Origin: Erodium maritimum
Taxonomy: Eukaryota; Streptophyta; Magnoliopsida; Geraniales; Geraniaceae
Assembly: GCA_963921825.1 (NCBI GenBank)
Contig: OY997593.1
Coordinates: forward strand, 54,854,039-54,918,038
DNA: 64,000 nt
Direction of reading: 5' to 3'
Each line of letters begins with the position of its first letter. Position 1 is the stretch's first letter. A program made the translations under genes and the position numbers. Shown in pieces: positions 1-11,500 of the stretch. The notes beneath the pieces are model-generated. The model did no database searches and was not told where the DNA came from. It was given only the letters and a program-made list of their open reading frames with translations.

Positions 1-19
1 TCATAAATCTGTTAGATAT

Positions 20-1451
20 TTTTTTTGGCAGGTAAACGATTTGATATTATAAAAATAAACCGATGGATGACAGATAAACCACCAAACACCACATTAAAAA
101 TACTGAAAGTGAAAAGCTAATAGACATAAATCGAAACATAAAGAAAACTAGTTCTTCGCACGGAACCGCTTCGCTGATACGTTCAGAAAGGGGTACCGCG
201 GTAGCGTCGGAAGACACCAATACAGCAAATTTGGACTGTAAGCTAGGGTAGAGCGGACCCATTTCCGGAGAGGTACAGTGGTGGACAAGATACTCCCCAA
301 GATACCAATGTGCGTCTTCGTCCCTTGAATGATAAGAGTAGGGCTCCAAAACGCGGGATTGATGGCCTCCGAGAAGGTAGGGAAATGCTTAACCAGTTCT
401 TGGTGGAACATCTGCCACCTTACGTCTATTGGGCTATGAACCTGGTCGACCCCCCACTGGACCATGAAGTTCTCATTGATCGAGGAAAGGGTGTGTTCCG
501 CCCCTTGCCGATTGAACTGTCTGTCTATTGGACCCTACCAGTCCCTCTGAGTCAGTGCTCAGAATTCGCATCGGATAAGAAATCAGTTGAGCCCTTACAA
601 TAGATAGGTACAATCTGTCGTCGATCGAGAACAATGTCCCTACGGTACATGTCCACTCTACAGGCAAATGAACAACAGTTGTGGACCAAAGCACCGACCG
701 ACTACTCCCGCTGCCTCCACACTGTCCCCCGCCCCTATTATCGTCGTTGTCTTGCCCGCCTGAGATCTCCCCTGTGTAAACACGACCAACGACGTCCCGA
801 TGTTTTGTAGCACCCATCACCATCGATGACCGTACACCCGAACACCTCCTCATCCCAACACACGCCGAGCCTGGAGCCGTCTTGACAAAATTCACCGGAG
901 AAATCACCCATCGACCCCCGCAGCCGCAATGTCCCTCCGCCCCCGAGTACGAGACCGGATCCAAACCACAGTTCCCCCACCCACCTACATTGATCCCCCG
1001 CGCTACCGAGATCCAGCAATCCCCGATCAAAGAGATCCTCGACCTCGGGATCACGATTGAAAGCTCACCCGATCTCAGCTCTCCCCCAGCCGAGTAGACC
1101 TGAACCGCCATGGCCAACCTCGGAGCAACCTCGCCATTATCCGTGTTGTCTCCAAACATCGTCGTACCCTCACCTCCATTGACACGGTGAAAAAATCGGT
1201 GCAAACACCTCCATGGGAGATCCAATCCCCTTTCCTTCGTATACGCACACACATATCGCCGTATTGGACCTGTAAAATGCTCCTACACCAGCATGCGATC
1301 AAAGACCAAACACATATTTGCAGAACACCCCTGCCTCTACACGATATTAGAGTCCAGAACCAAGTTTCATTCATGACGAACATAGAAACTTGCTATGGTT
1401 GAGACCAAACCTTAGCCGCCGCCAAGAAAAACTTTTTATCAGTCGACTTCC
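20..1451 (-). mobile_element. Short LINE-derived insertion (copy C)
   Basis: A run of T at 20-27 is the poly(A) tail of a minus-strand retroposon. The 9-bp word gttagatat stands directly outside both ends (11-19 and 1452-1460), which I read as the target-site duplication. The interval is about 1.4 kb, too short for a full plant L1 element of roughly 5-7 kb. I see no reverse transcriptase motif in any frame, so ORF2 is absent. The tail next to the poly(A) has the usual look of plant L1 3' ends. Confidence 0.65.
473..1252 (-). pseudogene. Open frame inside LINE copy C, possible ORF1 remnant
   Basis: This is the longest open frame in the short LINE copy (259 codons) and it lies on the element's sense strand. 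It is rich in Gly, Ser and Arg and shows no DUF4283 or CCHC zinc-knuckle signature. I cannot show that it is translated. It may be an ORF1 N-terminal remnant or a chance frame in GC-rich leader sequence. No function is assigned. Confidence 0.25.
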
Positions 1452-1460
1452 GTTAGATAT

Positions 1461-3430
1461 ATTTAAAAAAAAAAAAAGAGAAGTCTGCTAACTATATTAT
1501 ATAATTTTTTTGAGGATGACTATATTATATAATTAATAAATATAGATATTATTTACTATATATCCTTTTAAAAAATAATATATGTATTATAGGTCCGACA
1601 ACAATTCTCACATGTTATGTGTTGTGTTTGATCATCACAAATTCAAAATAATATTATCTTTTCTTTCCTTTTTAGTTGGTGTGTTTTAGAAAATAATTAA
1701 CAAATATTTCTTTTCCCAAGACTAAACAATTAATGATAATTTACCTTCAAGACCAATTAATTTTTTTGACGGGAACGTGAATTGTATTAACTCAAATAGT
1801 TCAAAAGAACTCGCACAAATTTTTACTCTGTTAGGGTTTGCATCTTCGATGAGGACAAAATTAGGTTTTCATCCCCTATCTGTCGCGTTTCATCCCGGCG
1901 TTGCTTCCCCCTCTTCCGGTGTAGGTTCGGTCTCTCCTCTCCTCCGCCAGGGCGATCTCTCTATTCCTATGCTTTATCTGCTGTTGTTCGACATGGGTTA
2001 GAGGAGTTTCCCTGTCTACGAGGCGTCCTGTCTTGACCTTTTTCGTCGGCAATTCCTTGGATATCCCCACCTCCTTGGCCTCCACCAATGCATGTGAACA
2101 TGGTACAGTTTCGCACCCCTATTTTCTGTCCCTATGGCAGATTGATCTGGCACTGGATCAATCCGTCTCGAATCCCCGCTCATGAGCAACCCTCACCGTC
2201 TCTGAAGCCACCACCGACGCTTCCATCTCCTTGGCCTCCACCGCTTAACCATCCTCGACCCCGCTCTTGATTCTGGACCAAGCTAATCAAGTGGGTCTTT
2301 GTTATTTTCACTAATTTTGTCTTTGCAGGGTCAAAGACTAACGTGCAGAGAGTCGGAGACTTTTCTGGGGAGGGAACCCTGATTCGCGTATATCCTCCCA
2401 CCACTACTGGAGAAATCCTTGGCCATTACTGCTGCGACAGTTTTTCGGAGCAGGACCTCCAATACCATCTTCACACTCGCTTTTTTGTTGGCACTTATGG
2501 CATCCAAACACCGTCGGTGATGGCTGATTCATGTATATTCCCACCACTATTGGAGAAATCATTGGCCATTATTGTTGCGACAGTTTTTCGGAGCAGGACC
2601 TCTAGTACCACCTTCGCACTCGCTTTTTTTGTCCCTTGTGACATCCAAACACCGTCAATGGCAGTTATAGTAGAAAAAGGGTTGGTGACCTTCGGTTCTG
2701 TACTGTCCTTCTTAAGTGGTTAGAGAGCCTGTTCCCTGACGCACATCGATGTAATGAAACCCACCCCCCATTTACCTCTCTTACCCTCCTGTATTTTCGT
2801 AAAATACCATTTTCAACTCAGTCCCTCATGTTTGATGAAACCCACCCCCCATTTACAAACCCCGACTCCGACCTCCACAGATGAGAAACGAGCACCGCCA
2901 TCCACCATAGTCCCGAGTGTCATTAACTGTGCTTTGCTTCGATCGTACGATATTGTTCTTTCTTTTGGAGATATTTTTGGATTAATTTTTCTATGTTGAA
3001 AGGTTTTAATCTCGTCTTTTGTATACTTTCTTTGTTTGACAAGTTCTATGTCGACAATAAACAAATGTTGGTCAATGGTATACATTAGGAAAATATTCGC
3101 CAGAAAATCATAGATGATCTAAGTCAACTTAAAGGCAAGTGGGATTGAGAAGTCGTCAACAATCTAAGTAGCTATCTCATTCACTATATTATTATTTTAA
3201 TGTAGATAAACATCATTATTCACTTAATTTTACTTCCGTTGACCACGTACGATATGAATAACACACAAACTGAATTTTTTTTGTGTTTCAACGGCAGCCA
3301 TGAAGTCTTTTGAACCACCTTGCGCGGAGAGAATCTTTGCTCCCTTGTTGACGAAAATATGTGTACCGCTTAGTTAATGTATTCATAATTCGTAAAAACA
3401 ATTCCCTTGATATCCGAAGCATCACCAGAA
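1461..3430. other. Intergenic stretch without a recognisable gene
   Basis: AT-rich sequence up to about 1760, then GC-richer sequence with short open frames on both strands. None of these shows a known domain or a convincing exon structure. It contains the 144-bp direct duplication listed separately and two copies of an aaacccacccccc word at about 2758 and 2839. It could be decayed transposon sequence. Confidence 0.5.
2388..2662. repeat. Direct tandem duplication, about 144-bp period
   Basis: The block starting near 2388 (ccaccactactggagaaat) recurs near 2532 (ccaccactattggagaaat), and the similarity runs on through the gacagtttttcggagcagga word. The copies differ by scattered substitutions, so the event is not recent. 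The two copies fall in different reading frames of the plus-strand ORF that crosses them, which argues against a coding repeat. Confidence 0.75.
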
Positions 3431-3691
3431 TTATTGCTCGTTGTACACCGGAATAGGCGTAAAGTAGTCAACAATCAAGCGATCGTGTCTTTCGTCTCGA
3501 TTGCGTTTTATTACTCTCCGCTTTGGTGGCGACGACGAGGTTGAACCCTCAACTTCTATCCTTGGATGTATCGTTGCGAAAATCTGATCGTGAATTCGTT
3601 TCGTCGTTCCTGCAGACATCCTTGCCACCGCATGCTCTATTTCTTGGGGAGTCATTTGCTTCAATTTCGCTACCGTTGGAAAATTATCCAC
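3431..3691 (-). pseudogene. PIF/Harbinger transposase-like N-terminal remnant
   Basis: The 86-codon minus-strand frame ends with NRDERHDRLIVDYFTP. This resembles the conserved N-terminal part of plant HARBI1/ALP1-like proteins, where a short basic stretch leads into an aspartate-tyrosine-phenylalanine motif. A stop follows and nothing of the catalytic DDE domain is visible. To the right, about 3984-3997, the sequence ccgttggagatgctc followed by taa looks like one Harbinger terminal inverted repeat with a TAA target site. I did not find the matching left end. Compare with the element at 61.8-63.0 kb. Confidence 0.5.
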
Positions 3692-4183
3692 CGAAAAAAT
3701 ACGAGCAAGGAGGTTTGAAAAGAAGAAGAAGAAGTGTAGAGAAGGGGTGTGTGTTTTTGGATTGGGGTCAAATTGTATTTATAGGAAAAAGTTTTTTTTT
3801 TCTGAGTTGCCACGCGTCGGCGTGGCATTGGCCCACCGACTAGCCGTTGGGCTTGCACCGGCTAGTAATGTCGTTGTAACTTTCTGAGGCGACCCCCTAC
3901 GACGACTCCCCAAACCACGGCGCCTAGCACGATATATCGTTGTAGCGCTTACGACGCCACGCCTACAACAACTCTGGACCGACCGTTGGAGATGCTCTAA
4001 AGTGTCAAAAGTATAATTATACACATTCATTTTTATTTAAATTTAAACAAACTAAAGAAAAGCCAAAAACGAAAGCTACCTTAAATAAAAATTATACATA
4101 AGGTCTTCTTTTCTCCAACAGATTGTACTTCAAGTAGTGTTTCCTATTATGAATATATGTTACATATATAAATTGCTATAATG

Positions 4184-5636
4184 TTTTTTGAAACGAGTAT
4201 TGGGGTATCGTATTACTGTAAAAGGTAATCTGTACAAGTTAGGGTATAACTGTCCAGGATTCCATATATTTATTCCGGTCGACCGTAATCCACCAAGCGC
4301 TCATGGATCCGTAAAAAAGTCTGCTTTTTTCCGCAGATTTGAAACTCAAGAGTTCCCCTTACCGACATTTCAAAAGAGAGAAACCCCAAAGTCCTAAAAC
4401 AAACTAACCAAATACCTAATCGAGCTATGAAAATGATAAACAACATAAATAGAAGGAAACAGACTAGTGCTTAGTGTGCGGCTTTCCCGAGACTCCCTGG
4501 CATTGATGGTCTCGGGTCTGTGGCTATAGGTCCCGAATAGACCTTCACACCCCCGCTGGGTCCAATCATTTTTTCCGTGGAGGGTCTGGACCCTCCACCT
4601 GCATCTCCTGATCATGCTCCAGTCTGGACTCCTTGGGACTCTCTTGCAGGCAATTGGCTTCTTCAGGTACCCCTTCCTCGCTTGGTTGGAATGTGTACTC
4701 CGCTGGTTCCATTGAGTCCCTTGACTCCCCAGCCAGCATGGAAGACGCGGTACTCATCCCCCCGGTATGGGTTGGTGAGGATGATGTCTGCTTTCCCGTA
4801 CTAGTTCCCTTCATTCCAAGTCTGGTTTTCCGAGGCCGAGGACCAATTGACGAGTTGTACTTCAGCAAGCCTCTGAGATTCACCGGCAGGTGATCTTGGG
4901 AGTAACGGCGGCTTGAAGCCCTAGGAACTCCCAGTTGGCGTAACAGTAGCCCTTGTGGTCGCGGTTCCGCCCCCCTCCTCGATCTTGTCGATCTTTGTCG
5001 GTGTTGTGGTGTCTTCCATCGGAGAGATTACAGTCACAATCTTTGACCTCGGAAGCCTCAGAGTCTGATGCTTGATCGTCAACGGTGTTGGTATAGAAAC
5101 CCTAATGGGATCTCATTGGCCGAGGGAGAGCTAGATCAAGGATTGTGATGGCCCTGAGAGCCCAGGATCAAATGCCCGTCCAAAGGACGATGTCCGAACA
5201 GTCCCGGGTGGGTATACCAGTCGGCCATGTCATTGACAAGCGGGATCGTTGGGTAGGGCGGATGAACGTGCCTCCGATATGGTTCGAGCATGTGCCATGT
5301 TGGCACCGGACAAGGGTACCAGGGCGGGCCTCTTAGGTGATCGGAGGGGGGACGGCGGCGCAGAATAGGGCGACGGGAGACGGGTTGTTGCGGTTGCCAA
5401 AACAGGTTCCTGTTGGAGTCATGACAGCGATGAGGCGGGCCGGACGGTCGCACGAGGGGTAGGGGATCCATGGGCGATTAGGTTGCATGGTGAATACGAA
5501 ATGGAGAGCCGGAGAGACTGTAGGATGACGCCGACGGCAACGAAGGTCACCCCAAGGGGTCAAAAGTAGGAACCCTAGAAAGGGTTTTAGGAGAACCCTA
5601 AAGAGGATTTGGGAGAACGATGTCTTCTACATCAAG
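4184..5636 (-). mobile_element. Short LINE-derived insertion (copy A)
   Basis: Poly-T at 4184-4189 marks the 3' end of a minus-strand element. The 11-bp word ttgctataatg flanks it on both sides (4173-4183 and 5637-5647). The 3' part (4190-4600) matches the tail of copies B and D in order: a gttccagat-like word, a gcgctcatggaccc-like word, then a gggtctgtggctatagg-like word. A minus-strand frame (4566-4883) carries RPRKTRLGMKG, a basic patch of the kind seen near the C-terminus of plant L1 ORF1 proteins. A second frame (5136-5471) carries GPPWYPCPVPTWHMLEPYR, which has a clear counterpart in copy D. No ORF2 is present in 1.45 kb. Confidence 0.7.
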
Positions 5637-5647
5637 TTGCTATAATG

Positions 5648-6531
5648 TTTTTTTTAAACAGGGTAACCAGAGAATTGTATTAATGCCAAAAGGCAACCAA
5701 ACAAGGTAGGGCGTAACCGCCCAGGGTTCCAGATATATGTCCGGGCCGATCGTAGCAAGTCCAGCGCTCATGGACCCATAACAATAGCCTACTTGATATC
5801 GTAGGCAATAACTCAGGACATCTCCTTACCAACGTCTCAAAAAAGCGAGACATGCATAGGAGGCTTCCCTGCCTCCGCTTGATGCTTCTGGTCCTCCACG
5901 ATCTTGTCCAGCTCAAGGTCCCTTGGTCAGGCGCCACGGGTCTGCAGCGGTTCGGGATAGTCGCGGTGGTTACGACCGATCTATGCATCTGGCCGGCGAG
6001 GGGCCATCCACTCTGGTGCCATGGCGTGCTCTGGTGGCCGGGGTTCGTATGGGACGAGTGCACCTACGCCGGCTGAGCCCGGTTTGTCCTTCGGCAGCGA
6101 ATCCACGCGGAATTCAAGATTTTGGTGTCCTGCCGACAGAGACCTGGATCTGGTGGCGGTCGACATAGATAAACCGACGTCGAAGAGAATGCCCGATGAG
6201 AATGGTTTCACAATGACGGGTTGGTGGGGGTGGACGGAACCCATCGAGGAGGGTCGGGGGAGGTCCGCGATTCGAGGAGGGTATCGAGCAGGGAGGAGAA
6301 GCAATCGGTGAGAGACAATGGATATTGGTGAAAAAACGGGTGAAGGAGAAAGCTGTTGAAAAAACCCTAGCTAGGGTAGTGTTGAATCACAATTAAGGGT
6401 AATGGTAGACCCAATCAAGGGTATCAGAGAGGTTGAAAGCAAGGAGGTTCAGTGATAAAAAAGGGAGGGAGGAGGAGGCAGCGCAGAGAAAGCTGCGCTG
6501 CCTATGGTTTTTTCCATAGTTGTCATTCTTA
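5648..6531 (-). mobile_element. Short LINE-derived insertion (copy B), abutting copy A
   Basis: Poly-T at 5648-5655 follows directly on the right-hand target duplication of copy A. The tail sequence aligns by eye with copies A and D. A third, slightly mutated version of the target word (ttgctgtaaag, 6533-6543, 9 of 11 matches) lies at its likely 5' end. The element is under 0.9 kb and has no reverse transcriptase. The 5' boundary is approximate. Confidence 0.6.
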
Positions 6532-6667
6532 GTTGCTGTAAAGTTATTTGGGGTATTATGAATATTAAAAGTAGGACTAGGTTTTGGCCCCTGCAATTAC
6601 CAGGCAAAAGTTTTTATCTTACCAATATCAATGGTATGTCACGACTTACTCCACTACTCAAGGTTCG

Positions 6668-6764
6668 GAGCGTATGGTTTAGTGAACTGCGAACCGAGAT
6701 TCGCGACGCTTTGTATATACCTAGTGTGCAACTTCAGGTTCAGAGTTTACTAAACCATAAACTC
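6668..6764. repeat. Imperfect 28-bp inverted repeat (foldback/MITE-like)
   Basis: The left arm 6668-6695 begins gagcgtatggtttagtgaac. The right arm 6737-6764 is its reverse complement at 23 of 28 positions, with the core tatggtttagt conserved. The 41-bp centre has no similarity to anything else in the window. It may be a decayed miniature element or a structured promoter segment upstream of PSRP6, whose start codon is 600 bp away. Confidence 0.55.
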
Positions 6765-7370
6765 TAAATCACGAGTCGCGACCAACCAATCATATCTCGT
6801 CACGTGTCCTTTCTATTTTAATATTTATTAAATTTTAATAAAGTTGTTGATAAATCTAAACATGATTTTGTGCTCGTAATTTACAAATATACATTAGATT
6901 CATATTGCTCTAAAGTTTTGTTTATTGTTTTTTATCACAAAAAAAACATTGATTTATACTTTGAATCGAAAAGACGAACAAAAAAACCAACATCCACTCA
7001 GATTTATAAACCTCAATATAAAGTTTATCGCTACAGGATACAGTTTAATTAAGAGATTCTGTTTGTTCAGTGGCCAGTATATACCCCAAACCTCAGTAAC
7101 GTACATGCTCAATATATATTTGGGCCTCGCTTAATCAAGGAATGTATGTCACACCGAGGAATCAGATTTCATCGGTCCGAAATAAGTTCGAGAATGGGCT
7201 GTAGCTGACAAAATTTCTCGAGCCAATTGTAAATTCTAAAGCCCAGACAGAAGAACCCACTAAAAGGCCCATTTGTACTCGAGTCGAAACGAAGATAACG
7301 TACCTAAATCTACATTGTAAGGTCAGAGAACTCATTTTATCCTCTCACGCTGCAACTCTCTCAACACAGC

Positions 7371-7697
7371 ATGTCGGTTTCTGCCATTTTCGGCACCACC
7401 CTCGCCGCAATTCCCTTCGGCATCGCCGGCGGAGGCAAGGCAGTGCCCGTAGTTGGGGGCGGAAGAAGCAACAGCGGTAGATTGGTGATTGTGTGCTCGT
7501 CGAGGCCCCAGAAGAAGGCCACGGCGCACCACAAGAAGACGAGGCCGCGCAAGAGTCAGCCATGGGATATCAACCGCAAGCCCACCGTGTACTCGCCTCT
7601 GCCTCCTATGCCTCCGGACTGGACCCTCGTCTCCGCCGCCGCCGACAATGTGGAGGAAGCTTCTCCTGAGTCCACGGAGGCACCGCCCGCAAGCTAG
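7371..7697 (+). CDS. PSRP6: Plastid-specific 50S ribosomal protein 6 (PSRP6, cL38), chloroplast precursor
   Basis: A single-exon 108-codon gene for a small protein of the large subunit of the chloroplast ribosome. The N-terminus (about residues 1-42) is rich in Ser, Ala and Gly with few acidic residues, as expected of a plastid transit peptide. Next comes the family core CSSRPQKKATAHHKKTRP, then QPWDINRKPTVYSPLPPMPP, the diagnostic block of the family as I know it. The tail is acidic and low in complexity. Length matches the family (about 105-110 residues). The ATG at 7371 is the first in frame and gives the MSVSAIFGT start typical of plant orthologues. No intron is needed. The neighbouring ITPK3-like gene is convergent. 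The 5'-flank is AT-rich without an obvious TATA box, common for plastid ribosomal protein genes. Confidence 0.93.
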   Translation: MSVSAIFGTTLAAIPFGIAGGGKAVPVVGGGRSNSGRLVIVCSSRPQKKATAHHKKTRPRKSQPWDINRKPTVYSPLPPMPPDWTLVSAAADNVEEASPESTEAPPAS

Positions 7698-8515
7698 TGA
7701 TGAATCTACCCAAGGTCAATCTCATTCCGTGAATTTGGTTATGTTTATGTTCGGAACTCTGTACTATTAGATGCTTCTGTTTCTCAATTTGATGCTGTGT
7801 TTATCTGCTACTTTCAAATGTGAGTTTTTGTTACGGAACTGGTGCAAATTTACTATTGAAATACCCAAAATCCTCTAATCTTCGTTTGGAAATGACCATA
7901 AAAAGGTCGGTGAGTGTATTTTGGAAGATTATCAGGAAAACTTTATCATTGTTTAGTTTATCTCTTCGGTGCAGACAAGTTGGCTTCAAACAAGCTCATA
8001 ATAGCTACATTACTTTAGAGAAAACAATAAGAAATAACATACAAAGTGATCATCTTATGGGATAGGAGATTCCAACTGTGAAAGAACGCAGTTTTAAACA
8101 CGATAAATTCTTAAAAGAGGAGAAACTGCAACGCTAGCTAATAGATATTTTATTGCCAACAAGATGATAAAAAGACGTGATGTCCAAAATTCAGAACTAT
8201 ATATATAAACAAGTCAGGCAGCAAAACTGCAACCGAAAAGGAAAGAGCGCTATACAAGATGGATCGAGTCTTAATCTGGGGACATCAACCCAGAGAGTAA
8301 CCCCACAACCTTGATTACTCTAGTTTGGTGGCCTCGACTTGGATTTACCAATCTCTGCTAGGAATCTCTGCTAGGTTGCTAGCAAGAGTAACGCTGAAAC
8401 TGCACAAGGTGACAGAACACCGTTTATTTCAAATCATGCCATGGGACACGAGGCAACCATTTCTTCTAAGACCAAGGATCTTCAACAGCTGCTTGCAGGA
8501 CTTCATATGCTTGCA

Positions 8516-11500
8516 TCATACCAAGCTCAAGAGGAAGTCTGTAAATATGTGTTCATATCCTGGCATTTTCCCATACCCTGCAATTGTATGTTATCTTAAC
8601 TGCTTAGGGACCATTCAAAAGATATTATCATGTATCATTGGAATAACCAAAGATTACTGTGTTTGAAACCATAGCCTCAAAAGTCAAAATCCAGTAACAA
8701 GCAAGCAAAAATGATTTTGTAACATCTGTATAAAATTAACTAAAAGCTTTTCAAGAAACATTGTTGGTGTAATCATAGTCCTCCATACACACAATGTCAT
8801 TTCCCTTGGAAATTATGAACTGCCTTAGACAAATGGGATTCAAATAAATAAATATAAAAATCGGATATAAACAGAAGTGTAAGATGTAAATTAGAAGGAT
8901 AATGTTTCCTAATAAAAAGGACATACCAATTGTGCCATATAAAACCAGTTCACTTACCAGGGAAATAATTGATGTCAATAACATAAAACTGGTCTCGTGT
9001 CCCATATTTTCGTATAATATCTAAATTGAACAACCGGAGGCCCTGCATGCAACAAAACCCAGAAAGAACATGTAAAAGAAAAGCAAAACATTAACATAGA
9101 TATGATGCAGTAAAATAGAGTGGTACTGTACTTACAAGTCGACGGCGAAGTTCCTTTGCTAGTCTCTCAAGTAAAGGTCGCGGAGGGAGCTCTGTTCAAG
9201 AGAATAAGAGTCTGTTAGAGCCTGTCAATACCTAATCTATGGCCTAACACTTGCAATCAGAGAGGCAAATAGTAAAGGAGTGTACAGACCCTTGGTGCTT
9301 ATCTACCGATTACTAAGTTCAGTTAATAATTGCAGCTCGAAACCTAGTCTTCTAAGACACCAATAGTGCACAGTAGGTAGAGAAAAAAAGAGAATCATCT
9401 TGGAAGATAACTTACCCGCAATAGAAGGATCTAGATCTGCATCATCAGCAGAAGCAGCAGCACAGGAAACCCGTGGGAAAGGACAGACTCCAGCACTTTT
9501 TGAGAGCTCCCACCTAGTAACATCTGGTAAAGAGAATCGCCTGACAACCTTTATAGCTTCTCCAACAATATAAACCTTGAAGAGAACACCCCCTACAACC
9601 GTAGCTAATGGGTTAGTCACACTTACACAGCTACAAGCACCATTGAGAACAATATATATGCTGCTACGCATACCATGGTTAACAAACTCCTGAAGAACAA
9701 GGGGGGGTTCAAGTTTTTGAAGAGAACTTTGATCATAAGCAAGCGATAGCGCATGTGACTTAGCACTTCCATCAGCAACCAAAGGCTTTGCAACTGAAAA
9801 AATAAATAAATTTGAACAATGACTTCACAAGAATCAACTATGTATCCTTTCGCTTTCAAGTTCATCACAGCAATGTTAGCTGTATCCTATAACAAGGTTG
9901 AAGGCAAAGATTAACACAAGTTGAACATATAACATATCATACCAAGGGGTAGTGCCATCTCAGCTTTGTTAACTGCATCAGGAATTGATGATGCATCTCT
10001 TTTAATTACTAGTTGCTTGGGAACACCGACTTTACCTGCATGAAATAGTCGTATAATTGTCAGCTTAATAGAACAATACACCCAAGTGCCTCTTTTGTAT
10101 CAAATGCATGAAAAACACAGATTACCGTAAGATATGGACAAATTCATATCAGCAACACTTTGGAGCATAGATTGGCGATTGCGTAAATGTTGTATGGCGT
10201 CTGGCGGATCTAGAACCGTGACCTCTGGATGGGTTAGTCGGTAGTCCTATAATGACAAGCAAAATGAAAAATATTCAAATTGCTGAGCATGACGATTAGC
10301 TCTTGACACAGTGAGAAAAGTGTATATGACAAGCTCTATAATAAATCATGTAATCCAGTTAGCAGAACACACATTAGAGGTACTTCCGTATGTTTTAATA
10401 ACCAAAGCTGTCTGAAACAATCCCATTAGTCTTATTACCATCTTAAACCAATCATTATGATTTTGCTATTTACAGACAACTATGTGTGAAGAATACAGTT
10501 CACTTTGCATGTTACTCATTTGATTCACAACAATATATAGCTTAATATATTCCATACAGTACACAATCAAGCTTCAACAAATCTAATCCTGTTATATGGA
10601 GGATGGGCAGGCCTAGTGCATGAGGCTTCCACAATTGCACAGGTCTGGGAAGAAACACAGTGGTCAGAAGGTGAGGTTCATTTTTAACAAACAGATAATT
10701 ACACCAGTCTACAGTAACATTGACCGGTGATGAAATAGAACAATATTATAATACCAGATCATCGCGTCGAAGTTATAAGTCATAAAATGAACTTTCAGTT
10801 AACCAACACCAACACAGAGTAGCCGACAGTGGTAACAGAAAGAATATATGTAGCATAGTAGGAGTAGTTGTCGTCTAGAAAACTATATAATTAGCAAGGA
10901 GATACAAGGCAAACTAAGTGCTTGAGAAACACTACTTCAGGAACAATCAGTAGAGGGAGAGCAACCTCTTAACATACATCCCAACCAGTGGCACATAAAA
11001 AAACGGTTGAAAATAATGTATCGCAAGGTAACTTTAAATGATGTGTGGTTATTCCACAGATTGTCATTACTCAGTTACTAGGAAAGCACCTACAGTCATT
11101 CTGGCTCAGTACAAACCCCTATGGAAAACTAGTGTACCATTCTAAGTACAGGTTGGGAGGATTGTTAAGCACGACATAAAACTGAAGAGGGCCAGTCATT
11201 ACATACTAAAGTCTAAACATATGAAACTATATGTAGACAACGTTCCAAAAGTTACGGAAGTTTCCTGATTACGTGACATGGATAAAAGTTGAAACTATAG
11301 ATTAATAGAATAATCTGAATAGCACCTTATAACGTTGACACGCCCAGGTCCAAAAGCATGACCCATCTCATGATAAATGGTTAAGCTATGTATTCTGGAA
11401 AATTTACCCATTCAGAGGAATTAAGCGATCTTATGTGAATAATGCTCAGGAAAACCTGGTAAAAAATCAGCTATATGGCCACGGAAGAGGAAACATCCTC

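Noticed and set aside
8325..8666. Plus-strand frame of 113 codons
   Set aside because: It overlaps the last exon and 3' region of the ITPK3-like gene on the other strand and has no protein-like motif.
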